From contig DAOSEM010000001.1 of the NCBI GenBank assembly GCA_035363115.1, positions 682,001 through 746,000 of the forward strand: a stretch of DNA of 64,000 nucleotides. The letters are read 5' to 3'. The translations under genes and the position numbers were made by a program. The stretch is from Syntrophales bacterium (lineage in GTDB: Bacteria > Desulfobacterota > Syntrophia > Syntrophales > PHBD01). Shown piece by piece: positions 1 through 8,328 of this stretch; the stretch's first letter is position 1; each line of letters starts with the position of its first letter. The notes below the pieces were generated by a model. It did not search any database, was not told the DNA's origin, and saw only the letters and a list, made by a program, of their open reading frames with translations.

Positions 1-1
1 C

Positions 2-217
2 AAGGCAGGTGTAAAGGAAAACCTGCAGTTGTCCGTCTACGCGTTCTCGGAAGTGGAAGACCCCATGAGCGGCCAGAAGACCTGCGACCAGTCCCGGCTG
101 CCGGTCGTCCTGCGGATTACCGACCAGATTCAACAGGACAAGGCCTGGGCGGCCATCGAGGGGGACCCGCAGAGCATACGGCGGGTGAAGGCGGGACAAT
201 TCGTGGAGACGCGCTGA
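2..217 (+). CDS. C-terminal fragment of an unidentified protein
   Basis: An open frame runs in from the left edge and stops at the TGA ending at 217, giving about 71 residues that begin KAGVKENLQLSVYAFSEVED. There is no stop between the edge and that point and no ribosome binding site before the internal TTG at 29 or ATG at 64, so this is read as the end of a longer gene. The tail is hydrophilic, without membrane segments or a motif I recognise. It converges on the PAS gene that follows. Function unknown. Confidence 0.55.
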   Translation, partial: KAGVKENLQLSVYAFSEVEDPMSGQKTCDQSRLPVVLRITDQIQQDKAWAAIEGDPQSIRRVKAGQFVETR

Positions 218-238
218 TCATCGGGGCGAACCGGCCCG

Positions 239-664
239 TTATCCCTTCCGGATGAAGTGGGGCAGGTTCTCCGGGAGCGGCAGGATCAGCTCGAAGAAAC
301 CGGCGTAAACGCCGTCGCGGTACCAGGGGGACTGGAAGATCAATCTTCGGGTCCCCTTTTTTTCAACGGTGTAGGCATTCCGCTCCTGTTTTTCCATGAT
401 TTCCCCCAGCCTTGTTTTTGCCGGTTCGGGATGGCAGTCCAGGAGGTTCGAGCCCACCAGCGTCTTCCCCCCCTGCGATTCGAAGGAACGGTCCGCCCGG
501 TCGTTCATGTAGAGGATCGTTCCCTTTTCGTCGCAGACCGTCAGGGAAAAGGGCAGTCCCATCAGCCACGGTCCCAGGTTTTTCAGGAATGCTTCCGGCA
601 CGGCGCAGGCCTCCCTCCCTGCCAGGGTAACGGGTTCACCGGGTGGTTCACCCCACGTTGTCAT
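239..664 (-). CDS. Single-domain PAS protein
   Basis: A 141-residue soluble protein that appears to be one PAS domain and nothing else. The PAS core begins near residue 36 (PFSLTVCDEKGTILYMND), passes through a D-C-H-P segment in the middle, and ends in strands containing YRDGVYAGFFELILP, which look like the last PAS strands. No kinase, GGDEF or helix-turn-helix follows, so it would act as a small ligand or redox sensor or as a protein-interaction module. The start ATG at 664 lacks a strong ribosome binding site, so the N-terminus is uncertain. Ligand and partner are unknown; the adjacent mscL is in the same direction, 82 bases upstream. Confidence 0.65.
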   Translation of the reverse strand: MTTWGEPPGEPVTLAGREACAVPEAFLKNLGPWLMGLPFSLTVCDEKGTILYMNDRADRSFESQGGKTLVGSNLLDCHPEPAKTRLGEIMEKQERNAYTVEKKGTRRLIFQSPWYRDGVYAGFFELILPLPENLPHFIRKG

Positions 665-746
665 CGAAGCCGGTTATCGGCGAACAACCCCGTGCGTTTT
701 TGTCGATTGTTCCAAATCGGTCCCGTCTTCCCCGATGCTCAAAGGC

Positions 747-1184
747 TTACAGGTCCGATGTGCAGTGGGGACAGCGGACCGCCTTGACGGGGATTTCGGT
801 GAAGCACTTCGGGCACTCCTTGACGGTCGCCTCCGCCGGTGCCTCCCGCTTCAGCCGGTTCATACCCCTTATGACAAGGAACACCGAGAATGCGACGATG
901 AGGAAGCTGATAATGGTGTTGATGAAAAGACCGTAGTTGAGCGTCACCGCGCCGGCCTTTTTCGCGTCCGCGAGCGCCGCGTATGGTCCCGCTACGGCGC
1001 CTTCCTTCAGGACCACGTAGAGGTTTGAAAAGTCCACGTTGCCCAGGATCATTCCGATGGGGGGCATGATGACGTCGTCCACCAGGGATTTCACGATCGT
1101 CCCGAAGGCCGCCCCGATGATGATGCCCACCGCCATGTCCACCACGTTGCCGCGCATCGCGAATTCTTTGAATTCCTTCAGCAT
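747..1184 (-). CDS. mscL: Large-conductance mechanosensitive channel MscL with C-terminal zinc ribbon
   Basis: Inner-membrane channel that opens under membrane tension to release solutes during hypo-osmotic shock. The 145-residue protein has the family N-terminus (MLKEFKEFAMRGNVVDMAVG), the first pore helix with its glycine/alanine-rich face (GIIIGAAFGTIVKSLVDD), a periplasmic loop, and a second helix around LFINTIISFLIVAFSVFLVI. The tail adds two CxxC pairs (CPKC and CPHC), a zinc-ribbon-like extension beyond the usual 130-140 residue channel. An ATG six codons upstream is open, but the one at 1184 is chosen because AAGGAGG lies just before it. Identity is secure; the role of the Cys-rich tail is not. 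Confidence 0.95.
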   Translation of the reverse strand: MLKEFKEFAMRGNVVDMAVGIIIGAAFGTIVKSLVDDVIMPPIGMILGNVDFSNLYVVLKEGAVAGPYAALADAKKAGAVTLNYGLFINTIISFLIVAFSVFLVIRGMNRLKREAPAEATVKECPKCFTEIPVKAVRCPHCTSDL

Positions 1185-1219
1185 GATTGCCTCCTTGGTC
1201 ATGGATGCGTGCCGGATGG

Positions 1220-1801
1220 TTAGGATTCCCCTTTCCGGCGTTTCAACAGGTCCGCGCCGGCGCCCCAGGCCCTGCCCGCCTCGGAGCCAACGGTCCAGTA
1301 ACGGTTGTCCGGCATCGTCAGGAGCAGCGGGTTCATCTTGCGGATGTCCGGTTTCCCGTCGGTCAGGCAGGCGTCCTCGATCCAGGCCGAGACGATCTCA
1401 CCGATGAACCAGTCGTTGGTCGGCAGGTCCACGCTCTGGACCAGCCTGCACTCCAGGCAGAGCGGGCAGGCTTCGATCAGAGGGGCGGTCTTCAGGGGTC
1501 CGTAGAAGCACTTGAAGAGGCCCGATTTGTCGGCCTTGCTCCCCGACACGAGGCCGCAGTAATCCGTCTCCTCCATCATGTCGGCGGACGGGAAGTTCAC
1601 GCTGAAGGTTCCGTTTTCATGAATTCCTTTTGACGAGTGGTGTCCCCGGTTGACGCCGATGCCGATCCAGGGGGGATCCGCATTCACCCTGGACACCCAG
1701 CCGAGCGGCATGAAATTGATTTTTCCCTCCACCATCGTCCCCAGCAGGGTGACGGGATTCGGGTACACGTAGACATTGGTGCCGATGGATACCTTTCCCA
1801 T
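1220..1801 (-). CDS. Flavin reductase-like (flavoredoxin family) protein
   Basis: A protein of about 193 residues resembling the flavin-reductase-like/flavoredoxin family, which binds FMN and passes electrons between reduced pyridine nucleotides or ferredoxins and other acceptors. Support comes from the N-terminal strand block with PNPVTLLGTMVEGKINFMPL, the following PPWIGIGVNRGHHSSKGI, and the later NFPSADMMEETDYCGLVSG, the usual order of FMN-contacting segments in this family. Several cysteines (DYCG, CPLCLEC) fit a redox role but are not a recognised cluster motif. The ATG at 1801 is preferred over an upstream ATG because AGGGAGG precedes it. It stands alone, divergent from the ABC exporter. 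Substrate unknown. Confidence 0.8.
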   Translation of the reverse strand: MGKVSIGTNVYVYPNPVTLLGTMVEGKINFMPLGWVSRVNADPPWIGIGVNRGHHSSKGIHENGTFSVNFPSADMMEETDYCGLVSGSKADKSGLFKCFYGPLKTAPLIEACPLCLECRLVQSVDLPTNDWFIGEIVSAWIEDACLTDGKPDIRKMNPLLLTMPDNRYWTVGSEAGRAWGAGADLLKRRKGES

Positions 1802-1933
1802 GACATGTCCCTCCCTGGGATTTCCGTACTTTGGATTCCGGATTGGCCGGTGATGTTGCAATTATCCGGGAAATCCGTTAGAAGTCAAGAAATACCATGC
1901 CCTTACCGGGTGATCCCCGCTGATGGAGAGCCT

Positions 1934-2839
1934 TTGTCCGATCTTGTCCTTCGAACCATCAACCTGACCAAGCGCTACGGGAACCGCCTGGCCGTGAACG
2001 GCCTGAGCATCGAGGTCCGCCGGGGCGACGTTTTCGGTTTCCTGGGGCCTAACGGGGCCGGTAAGAGCACGGCCATCCGGATGATCCTCCGCCTCGTCTT
2101 TCCGACGGAGGGAGACGTGGAGCTGTTCGGCCGTTCGCTTCGGCGAGACGGCCACCGGGTCCTCGATCGGGTGGGTGCCATTGTCGAGAAGCCCGCCTTC
2201 TACGGCCACCTGTCGGCTTACCGGAACCTCGAGATCCTGGGAGGTATGAGGCGGCGCGCACCCCGGGCCCGCATCATCGAGGGGCTGGAGCGGGTAGGCC
2301 TGCTGGACCGGGCGGATGACCGGGTGAAGACCTTCTCACACGGCATGAACCAGCGCCTCGGGCTGGCCCTGGCCCTGCTGTCCGAGCCCGAGCTGATCAT
2401 CCTGGATGAGCCCACGACGGGGCTGGATCCGCAGGGCGTGAAGGACGTCCGTGACCTGATCCTGGAACTGGCCCGGGAGCGGGGGATGACGGTCTTTCTT
2501 TCCTCCCATCTCCTCCACGAGGTGGAGATGACGGCCACGCGCATGGCCGTCATCCACCAGGGGCTTCTCCGGGTTGAAGGCGCCGTCCGGGAGCTGCTGG
2601 GAGAGGGCGAGGCGGTGGTGACCGTGCGCACGGACCAGCTGGATGAAGCTGCCCGCTGGATCGAGTCCCGGGGCGGCTATCCGTCACCGGAGCGGCGGGG
2701 CGATGGATTTACCCTGAAGATGGACCTCCGGCGGGTCCCGGAGCTGAACCGCGAGCTGGTCCAGGCGGGCTTTCAGGTCCAGGCCCTGATTCCGGAGCGC
2801 TCCCTGGAGACGTATTTCCTGAGCCTGGTGGGGGACTGA
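1934..2839 (+). CDS. ABC-2 type exporter, ATP-binding protein
   Basis: ATPase subunit, about 301 residues, of an ABC-2 type exporter at the inner face of the membrane. Walker A is GPNGAGKST, the signature region is FSHGMNQRLGLALALL (a variant of LSGGQ), Walker B with the D-loop is LIILDEPTTGLDP, and the H-loop is SSHLLHE. The C-terminal 80 residues are the extra domain common in this subfamily. The frame is open much further upstream, but that stretch overlaps the divergent flavoredoxin gene and is not ABC-like. The TTG at 1934 follows GGAG by four bases and gives a normal N-terminus (SDLVLRTINLTKRYG). The permease starts three bases after the stop. Cargo unknown. Confidence 0.9.
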   Translation: MSDLVLRTINLTKRYGNRLAVNGLSIEVRRGDVFGFLGPNGAGKSTAIRMILRLVFPTEGDVELFGRSLRRDGHRVLDRVGAIVEKPAFYGHLSAYRNLEILGGMRRRAPRARIIEGLERVGLLDRADDRVKTFSHGMNQRLGLALALLSEPELIILDEPTTGLDPQGVKDVRDLILELARERGMTVFLSSHLLHEVEMTATRMAVIHQGLLRVEGAVRELLGEGEAVVTVRTDQLDEAARWIESRGGYPSPERRGDGFTLKMDLRRVPELNRELVQAGFQVQALIPERSLETYFLSLVGD

Positions 2840-2842
2840 GCC

Positions 2843-3682
2843 GTGGGACGTCTGGTCTGGTTCGAAGCGGTCAAGACATTCACGAAACTCCGGACTTACA
2901 TCGGGTTCCTGGCCTTTGGCATCCTTGTTCCCCTGGTCGTCGCCGGCCTCCGCATGGGCGGCCAGAGGGCCTTCGAGCGGAACCTCCTGGCCCCCCTGGA
3001 GCAGGACTTCATCATCGGCGGAAACGTCCTCAACGGCTGGTTCTTCGGATTTTTCTTCCTGGGCGCCTTGTGGGTCCATGTACCCATCGTCCTGACCCTG
3101 GTGGCGGGAGACCAGATCGCCGGAGAGGGGAACGCCGGCACCTTCCGGTTCCTCCTGACCCGTGCCGTGTCGCGGACCCGGATCATCACCGCGAAGTTCC
3201 TGGTCACCCTCCTGTATACGGCGCTGATGGTCCTGTTCATCGGCGTCCTGACCCTGGGGCTTTCCCTGGCCGTTTTCGGCGGAGGGGACCTCCTGGTGGT
3301 GAAGCGGGGGATCACGGTCCTTCCGGAGGCGGTCCTGCCTTTTCATTTCCTTCTGGCCTGGGGGCTCGCCATCCTCAGCATGTGCGTCGTGTCCGCCCTG
3401 TGTTTCCTCTTTTCCGCCTTCACGGACAATTCCATCGGCCCCATCGTGGCCACCATGGCGGTCATCATCATCAGCCTCATCGTCATCACGCTCCCCTTCG
3501 ATCTGTTCCAGGCCATCCGGCCCTGGCTTTTCGTGAACTACTTCGACACCTGGCAGAAGGTCTTCGCCGATCCCGTTCCCTGGGATGAGATCGTGAGGAA
3601 CATCTGGATCCTCCTGGGCTTCACGGCACTCTTTTTCTTTGTGGCCCTCGCCTGGTTTAACCGCAAGGACATCCTGTCATGA
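2843..3682 (+). CDS. ABC-2 type exporter, permease
   Basis: A 279-residue integral membrane protein forming the channel partner of the preceding ATPase. Hydrophobic segments occur near residues 20-40, 60-90, 125-150, 170-200, 205-225 and 255-275, the usual six-helix plan of ABC-2 permeases, with the family-typical stretch GNAGTFRFLLTRAVSRTRII between the second and third. The GTG start at 2843 directly follows the ATPase stop, and the end overlaps the next gene by four bases (ATGA), so the three genes are probably translationally coupled. The presence of a LolA-like protein suggests export of, or traffic for, an envelope lipid or lipoprotein, but this is inference. Confidence 0.88.
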   Translation: MGRLVWFEAVKTFTKLRTYIGFLAFGILVPLVVAGLRMGGQRAFERNLLAPLEQDFIIGGNVLNGWFFGFFFLGALWVHVPIVLTLVAGDQIAGEGNAGTFRFLLTRAVSRTRIITAKFLVTLLYTALMVLFIGVLTLGLSLAVFGGGDLLVVKRGITVLPEAVLPFHFLLAWGLAILSMCVVSALCFLFSAFTDNSIGPIVATMAVIIISLIVITLPFDLFQAIRPWLFVNYFDTWQKVFADPVPWDEIVRNIWILLGFTALFFFVALAWFNRKDILS

Positions 3683-4437
3683 GAAACCGCCGATCCGCTC
3701 TGATCCGCCTCGTCTGTGCGATCCTGCTGGCGGCCCTTTTGGGGACAGGAGCGGCGGTATCGCCGCCTGCCGGGGCCGCCGGGCCGGATCCGGTCCTGAC
3801 CCTGACGGAGGTGCTCCGCCCCTACGAAAGCATCCGGGATTATTCGGTGCGGATCCAGGCGAAGGTCCGGATCCCCGATTTCCGGGTCCCCGACTTTGCC
3901 GGCACGGTATACTTCAAGCGTCCCGACCGCTTCCACCTGGAGACGAAGAACTTCGCCCCCCTGCCCCGTGAGGCCGCTCTCTTCGACCCGGCCCGTTTCC
4001 GGCCGGAGAAAAACCGCATCACCTGGCTGGGGGGGGAAGCGGTAGAAGGCGCTCCGGCGGATGTCTTCCGCGTGGAGCCCCTGGCGGAGAAGGGGAAGGT
4101 CCGATCGTACCGGGTCTGGATCGGCGGGAGTCCGAAGCGGATCCTTCAGGTGGAGAGTCTCTCCATCCAGGGGGGGAAAGCCCGGGCGCGGATCCGCTAT
4201 GCCCATGTCCGGCAGGGAGGCGAAGGACTCTGGCTGCCGCAGCGGGTGGATGTCCACCTGACCTTCCCGGAGCGGGGCGTTCGTACGCCGGACAACCCCT
4301 TCCACAGCCAGGACAGCCCCGTCTCACGGGGCATGGCCCGCCTGGAGAACATGCCTGCCGAGGGATCCGTGGCGATCACCTACTCCGGCTGGACCTGGAA
4401 CACGGGCCTGGACGACGTGCTGTTCCGAAAAAAGTGA
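3679..4437 (+). CDS. Periplasmic LolA-like outer-membrane lipoprotein-sorting protein
   Basis: A 252-residue exported protein with a basic start and hydrophobic signal segment (LIRLVCAILLAALLGTGAA) ending near residue 34 after PAGAA. The remainder has the pattern of LolA/LolB-like beta-sheet proteins: VLRPYESIRDYSVRIQAKVR, then GTVYFKRPDRFHLETKNFAP, then a run of short strands including LQVESLSIQGGKARARIRYA. Such proteins carry lipid or lipoprotein acyl chains across the periplasm. It overlaps the permease stop by four bases, so it should be made with the exporter and may accept its product. The family assignment is by pattern; the cargo cannot be inferred. Confidence 0.72.
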   Translation: MRNRRSALIRLVCAILLAALLGTGAAVSPPAGAAGPDPVLTLTEVLRPYESIRDYSVRIQAKVRIPDFRVPDFAGTVYFKRPDRFHLETKNFAPLPREAALFDPARFRPEKNRITWLGGEAVEGAPADVFRVEPLAEKGKVRSYRVWIGGSPKRILQVESLSIQGGKARARIRYAHVRQGGEGLWLPQRVDVHLTFPERGVRTPDNPFHSQDSPVSRGMARLENMPAEGSVAITYSGWTWNTGLDDVLFRKK

Positions 4438-4539
4438 CCATATCCGGGCGGCCGGGTCGAAACGGGGGGGCGAGGGCTCCCCGGGTCCGGTCCCGGAAGC
4501 AATCTGGTATTCCATCACGGTAAGGACAAGGAGGATCGC

Positions 4540-5031
4540 ATGAAGAGAGTGTGGCTGGTCGTAGCGGCATGGGTGGTTTTCTGCACGGGGGCGGCCCTGG
4601 CGGCAGATCAGATGATCATCACGTTTCAGGACGGCAGGACGCAGAGCATCGACACCGGCACCATCCTCCGGATCGAATTCCAGTCGGCCGGATCGTCGGC
4701 CGCGACCCCTCCCGCGGCGACGGGCTGCTGGACGGGCCGATTCCGGGGCACCGACATCAGCGGCTATGCCATGGACATCAAGCTGAGAGAAATGGACGGC
4801 CGGGTGGAGGGAGGATACGCTTACTATCACCGGGCCCAGCAGAAACAGGTGACGGCGGTGATCACGGACGCCGTTGTGACGGGTCGCGTTCTCCGGGGGA
4901 CCTGGAGGCAGGTGACGGGCATCCCCGCGGAGGGGCGCTTTGAATGGACGTGGCTGCCGGGCTCAGAATGCCAGGCCTTCGAGGGCAGCTTCGACGGGAC
5001 CCGTTACTGGCGGCGGATGACGCGCCAGTAG
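4540..5031 (+). CDS. Exported protein of unknown function
   Basis: A 163-residue protein with a clear Sec signal peptide (MKRVWLVVAAWVVFCTGAAL, cut near ALA-AD). The mature part starts with MIITFQDGRTQSIDTGTILR, a short strand pattern seen in many small secreted proteins of this group, followed by an Ala/Pro/Ser linker and a second domain with CWTGRFRGTDISGYAMDIKL and a final GSFDGTRYWRR. Two cysteines near the ends of the second domain could form a disulfide. AAGGAGG precedes the ATG at 4540. It follows the exporter operon by 102 bases. I do not recognise the family. Confidence 0.7.
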   Translation: MKRVWLVVAAWVVFCTGAALAADQMIITFQDGRTQSIDTGTILRIEFQSAGSSAATPPAATGCWTGRFRGTDISGYAMDIKLREMDGRVEGGYAYYHRAQQKQVTAVITDAVVTGRVLRGTWRQVTGIPAEGRFEWTWLPGSECQAFEGSFDGTRYWRRMTRQ

Positions 5032-5072
5032 TCCGGTACCGGGAGGAGGACTGGGTGAGCCTCCGGATGGGT

Positions 5073-6269
5073 TCAGCGGATGCGGACGGGATGAGGGACG
5101 GCGGGCGGCGGCTGGCCGGTTCCAGAGAGGCAGCGGTCGTAGATGGCGCGGACGACGTCCTCACCCAGGGACTTCAATTCATTGGCATGGAAGCCCACGG
5201 GATTGCGCTTCCGGTAGTCCCTGACGGGGTAGTCTTCCAGGACCCTCCGGCGGTTCAGCACCAGGATCTCTTTTCCCCCCTGCCGGCGAATCTCCAGCAG
5301 GTAGCGGTTTTGGGAGCAGTACTTCAGGAAGCGGCGCACCTTTTCCAATAGCCGGCGATGGTCCAGCAGGTCCGGATCGAGATGAGGCAGGACGTGTGCC
5401 CTGACCCGTTCGTGGATGTCCCGGACGATCTCCTCCAGCGCCGCCAGGAATCGCTCTTTCTCCACGGTGACCGTCTCGGCGGCGCCGTCCTGGATCTCCG
5501 CCAGGCGTTTCAGGTAGTAGGCCGCGATCTGGCTGAAGGTGATCGTGTGGAGATGCTGGAGGGTGTCGAAGAGGAGGAGGTTGAATTCCTCCTTCGGCTT
5601 CCTGGCGAAGAAGGGCCGGCCCACCCGGATGAACACGTCCTTGGAGCCCCGGACGAGCCGGTCCACCTTCACGTTGATCGGCAGGATATAAACCTTCTCC
5701 CGGGCGCTCTCGAAGGCGCCCTCCACCACCTGGAAGGCGGCGCTCCGGATCTTCTTGAGTCCCCCGAACCCCCAGGTCGTTCCCTCCGGGAAGATCAGCG
5801 TGGACAGTCCACGGGCGGCGGCCTCCCGGAACTTCCCGACCTGCTCGTCAATGGCCTGGTGCAGGGCCTGCCGCTTCATGTCGAGGTGTTCGATGAAGGG
5901 CCGCTCGATGGATGTGAGCTGCATCGTCCGGAAAACGGCCAGGGGCAGTCCCGTCCGGTCCAGGAGCAGGAGGATGGTGCGCAGAAATCGGTTTCCCTGG
6001 GCGAAGTTCGTGGAGAGGTAGCGTCCGCCGAGGAAATCGTTCTTGGCCATGATCAGGAAGTCGGGTTTGGGATGCAGGGCGTAGTACACCCGGGAGAGGG
6101 AAGGGATCTCGTAGTAACTGTCGTGGGTGACGGTGATCAGGGTCGGAGTCGGGATCTCCCGGAGGTTTTCCTTCCCTTTCAGGTGCGGCCTCTGGCGCAT
6201 GATCCGGGAGGCCAGAAAAAATGCGAAGATGACGAAATTGTAGAAAATGCCCCTGTGTCTGCTGGACAT
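5073..6269 (-). CDS. PlsC-type glycerophosphate acyltransferase-like protein
   Basis: A 398-residue membrane-associated protein of the phospholipid/glycerol acyltransferase superfamily, which transfers an acyl chain to a glycerophosphate. After an N-terminal hydrophobic helix (FYNFVIFAFFLASRIM) comes motif I, seen as VTHDSYYEIP, where the usual H-x4-D reads H-x4-E (H49, E54). Motif III is clear (IFPEGTTWGFGG, near residue 160), followed by VYILPINVKVDRL as motif IV. The C-terminal third is helical and unassigned. The ATG at 6269 is used because longer versions would run into the preceding gene. The Asp-to-Glu change makes activity uncertain. Probably last gene of the mazG operon. Confidence 0.78.
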   Translation of the reverse strand: MSSRHRGIFYNFVIFAFFLASRIMRQRPHLKGKENLREIPTPTLITVTHDSYYEIPSLSRVYYALHPKPDFLIMAKNDFLGGRYLSTNFAQGNRFLRTILLLLDRTGLPLAVFRTMQLTSIERPFIEHLDMKRQALHQAIDEQVGKFREAAARGLSTLIFPEGTTWGFGGLKKIRSAAFQVVEGAFESAREKVYILPINVKVDRLVRGSKDVFIRVGRPFFARKPKEEFNLLLFDTLQHLHTITFSQIAAYYLKRLAEIQDGAAETVTVEKERFLAALEEIVRDIHERVRAHVLPHLDPDLLDHRRLLEKVRRFLKYCSQNRYLLEIRRQGGKEILVLNRRRVLEDYPVRDYRKRNPVGFHANELKSLGEDVVRAIYDRCLSGTGQPPPAVPHPVRIR

Positions 6270-6324
6270 GGTTTCAATTGCCGGGAGCCTGATGCACTTG
6301 CGGTATCGGCAGTCCGGTCCGGCG

Positions 6325-7071
6325 TCAGCCCTCCTCCATTCCCTCGATGAAGGCCAGGACGTTCTGCCCCAGCACACCGTGGTTGTATCCGCCCTCGAGG
6401 ATTCCGAAACAGCCGCCCCCGTGCTCCCGGGCCGCCCGGCGGACTATCTTCCCCATCTTCCGGTAGTCTTCCGTGGCCAGCAGCCCGCCCCAGTCTTCGA
6501 GATGGTTGTCGAACCCGGCGGAGACGCCGATGAGGTCCACTTTCTCAGCGAAGAGCTTCTCTTCGACTTCCCGGAGATACTTTGTCCGCTCCGCCGCGGA
6601 CGGGTTGTGGATCGTCACGAAGCCACGGCCGCCCAGGATGTTCACCGTCCCATCGCCAAAGTGGAGATCGAAGTCCAAAATGTGGGCCTTTTCGATGAGC
6701 CCCTCGCGCTTGAGCTTCTCCATGGCGATGGCCATGTTGTTGAAGTAGCAGAAGCCCCAGGCGCTCCCGGCGGACGCATGGTGACCGGGCGGCCGGATCA
6801 GGGCAAAGCAGGGCTCCGTCAAGCCGGTCATGGCCGCCTGGACGGCGCCGCCGGCGGCCAGGGCGGCAATGTTGTAGAGGCGCTCGCGGCGCACTTCCTC
6901 AATGTGGGACGGGGTGTGAACGGCGGCGATGTCCTCCGGGGAAGCCGGGACGGCTTCGACAAGCTCCGCTTTGCCCCGGATCGCCTTCAGGACGGCCTCC
7001 ACGCGGCCCGTGGCGGCCGCGGGGTCTGCAACATAGGACTGATGAAAATCCTTGTGAAAGATAACCTTCAT
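6325..7071 (-). CDS. Histone-deacetylase-family (AcuC/HdaH-like) hydrolase
   Basis: A 248-residue cytoplasmic zinc-dependent deacylase of the arginase/deacetylase fold. The signature blocks are in order: IRPPGHHASAG with the His pair, FCYFNNMAIA, the zinc-binding DFDLHFGDGTVNIL, GVSAGFDNHLEDWGG with the second metal Asp, and LEGGYNHG with the catalytic Tyr. In the DxHHG block the second His is Phe, but the metal-binding Asp and first His remain. It is shorter than most AcuC proteins (about 370 residues). Bacterial members remove acetyl or other acyl groups from lysines, polyamines or small molecules; the substrate here is unknown. A second family member lies at 20831-22147. Confidence 0.85.
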   Translation of the reverse strand: MKVIFHKDFHQSYVADPAAATGRVEAVLKAIRGKAELVEAVPASPEDIAAVHTPSHIEEVRRERLYNIAALAAGGAVQAAMTGLTEPCFALIRPPGHHASAGSAWGFCYFNNMAIAMEKLKREGLIEKAHILDFDLHFGDGTVNILGGRGFVTIHNPSAAERTKYLREVEEKLFAEKVDLIGVSAGFDNHLEDWGGLLATEDYRKMGKIVRRAAREHGGGCFGILEGGYNHGVLGQNVLAFIEGMEEG

Positions 7072-7162
7072 GACGATGCCTCCCCGGGGTCAGGCACAGG
7101 AGGAGCGTCTCCTGCGCCGAGCTGTCGCCGCCCGTCTTCTTTTCAGACCGGCCCGGCGGGGT

Positions 7163-7984
7163 TCAACGGTCTTTGGATTCCTCCCACAGACGGTCCATTT
7201 CCTCCATGGACGCCGAGGCCGGAGATGCTCCCCGGCGGCCCAGCTCCCGTTCGATGAACCGGAAACGGTCCCTGAACTTCGCGGTGGCTGCCTCCAGTGC
7301 CTCTTCCGCTTCGATGGAGGCGTGGCGGGCCAGGTTCACCACCGAGAACAGGAGGTCGCCGATCTCCTCGCTCACACGGTCCGGGGAGCCGTCGGCAAGA
7401 GCCTCCTCCAGTTCCTTCGTCTCCTCACGGACCTTGTCCAGCACGCCGGCGGTATCGGTCCAGTCGAAGCCGACCCGGGCGGCCCGACGCCCCGTCTCCT
7501 GGGCCTTCCGGAGGGCCGGCATGGAGCGGGGGATTCCGTCGAGGATCCCTCCGGGCTCGCCGTTGGCCGCCTTCTCACCCCTCTTGATCTCGTCCCAGTT
7601 GGCCTTCACCTCCGCAGCGTCCTGGACGGTGACGTCCCCGAAGACATGGGGGTGGCGCCGGATCATCTTTTCCCGGATCTCCGCCGTCACGTCGGCCAGC
7701 CGGAAAGAGCCGTCCTCTTCGGAGAGAACGACCAGGAAGAGGATCTGGAACAGCAGATCACCCAGCTCCTCCCGGAGCGTCGCCGGCTCTTCTCCGGCCA
7801 GGGTGTCCAGGACTTCGTAGGCCTCGTTCAGGAGATAGCGGCCGAGGTCCTTCTTTCCCTGAGCCCGGTCCCAGGGACATCCGTCGGGGGAGCGCAGGGT
7901 CCGGATCAGGTCAAGGAGCTCCTCGATGCCGTTCCGGTCGGGCGTCGAATGCGCGCCGGCCCCTCGTCCGCCTGTATCGGTCAT
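7163..7984 (-). CDS. mazG: Nucleoside triphosphate pyrophosphohydrolase MazG
   Basis: A protein of about 273 residues with two MazG helical-bundle domains, hydrolysing (d)NTPs to NMP and pyrophosphate, a house-cleaning and stress function. The first domain starts with LLDLIRTLRSPDGCPWDRAQ, the family hallmark, then YLLNEAYEVLD and the metal-binding REELGDLLFQILF. The second repeats the pattern with KVREETKELEEALAD and SEEIGDLLFSVVNLARH. The ATG at 7984 is preferred, with GGGGGA about ten bases upstream; the longer frame has no family similarity and lies in the divergent promoter region. Likely first gene of a minus-strand set with the deacetylase (91-base gap) and acyltransferase. Confidence 0.93.
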   Translation of the reverse strand: MTDTGGRGAGAHSTPDRNGIEELLDLIRTLRSPDGCPWDRAQGKKDLGRYLLNEAYEVLDTLAGEEPATLREELGDLLFQILFLVVLSEEDGSFRLADVTAEIREKMIRRHPHVFGDVTVQDAAEVKANWDEIKRGEKAANGEPGGILDGIPRSMPALRKAQETGRRAARVGFDWTDTAGVLDKVREETKELEEALADGSPDRVSEEIGDLLFSVVNLARHASIEAEEALEAATAKFRDRFRFIERELGRRGASPASASMEEMDRLWEESKDR

Positions 7985-8328
7985 GGAATGGATTTCCCCC
8001 AAAACGGCCGGGTTGGCTTGTATTTCTGCAGTTCCCGGCTCCGGGGGAACCCTAACATATCCGCCCCGGGCTGACAATGATGGTTTCCAGCCGGCGGCGT
8101 CCGCGGGAATGCGGGCCAACGCTCCCGAAGGGCCTCCGCGGGAGGGTGAGGCCGGGGAACACCGGGAGCGGGGCGGTTTCCCTTGACAGTCCCCGGACCT
8201 GTCTGTTAACCATGGTTTCCATCGGGGCGACGGACGGCCCGGCGCCGTTCTTCACCTTCCCGCCCCTTCCGGAACTGGAACCTGACCCATCAACCTGTGT
8301 GCCAGCGGCCTTTCCCGGAGGCTCTTCG
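7985..8328. other. Divergent intergenic region between mazG and livM
   Basis: This 344-base stretch separates two divergent operons and must hold both promoters. The only sigma-70-like pattern I can point to for the liv operon is at 8184-8212. A perfect 10-base palindrome AACCATGGTT lies at 8209-8218, immediately beyond it. Open frames here are extensions of the flanking genes with no protein-like pattern. Confidence 0.5.
8184..8212 (+). promoter_or_regulatory. Candidate sigma-70 promoter for the liv operon
   Basis: TTGACA at 8184-8189 is a perfect -35 box. Seventeen bases later comes TTAACC, a poor -10, overlapping the palindrome AACCATGGTT. The position, about 117 bases before livM, is reasonable, and a weak -10 next to a palindrome would suit an activated or repressed promoter, but this is only a pattern match. 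Confidence 0.3.

Noticed and set aside
8209..8218. Palindrome AACCATGGTT as an operator, with a similar AACCATAGTTTCC near 47685
   Set aside because: The first is a perfect but short palindrome and the second is imperfect and lies after a stop codon; two weak matches do not support a common site.
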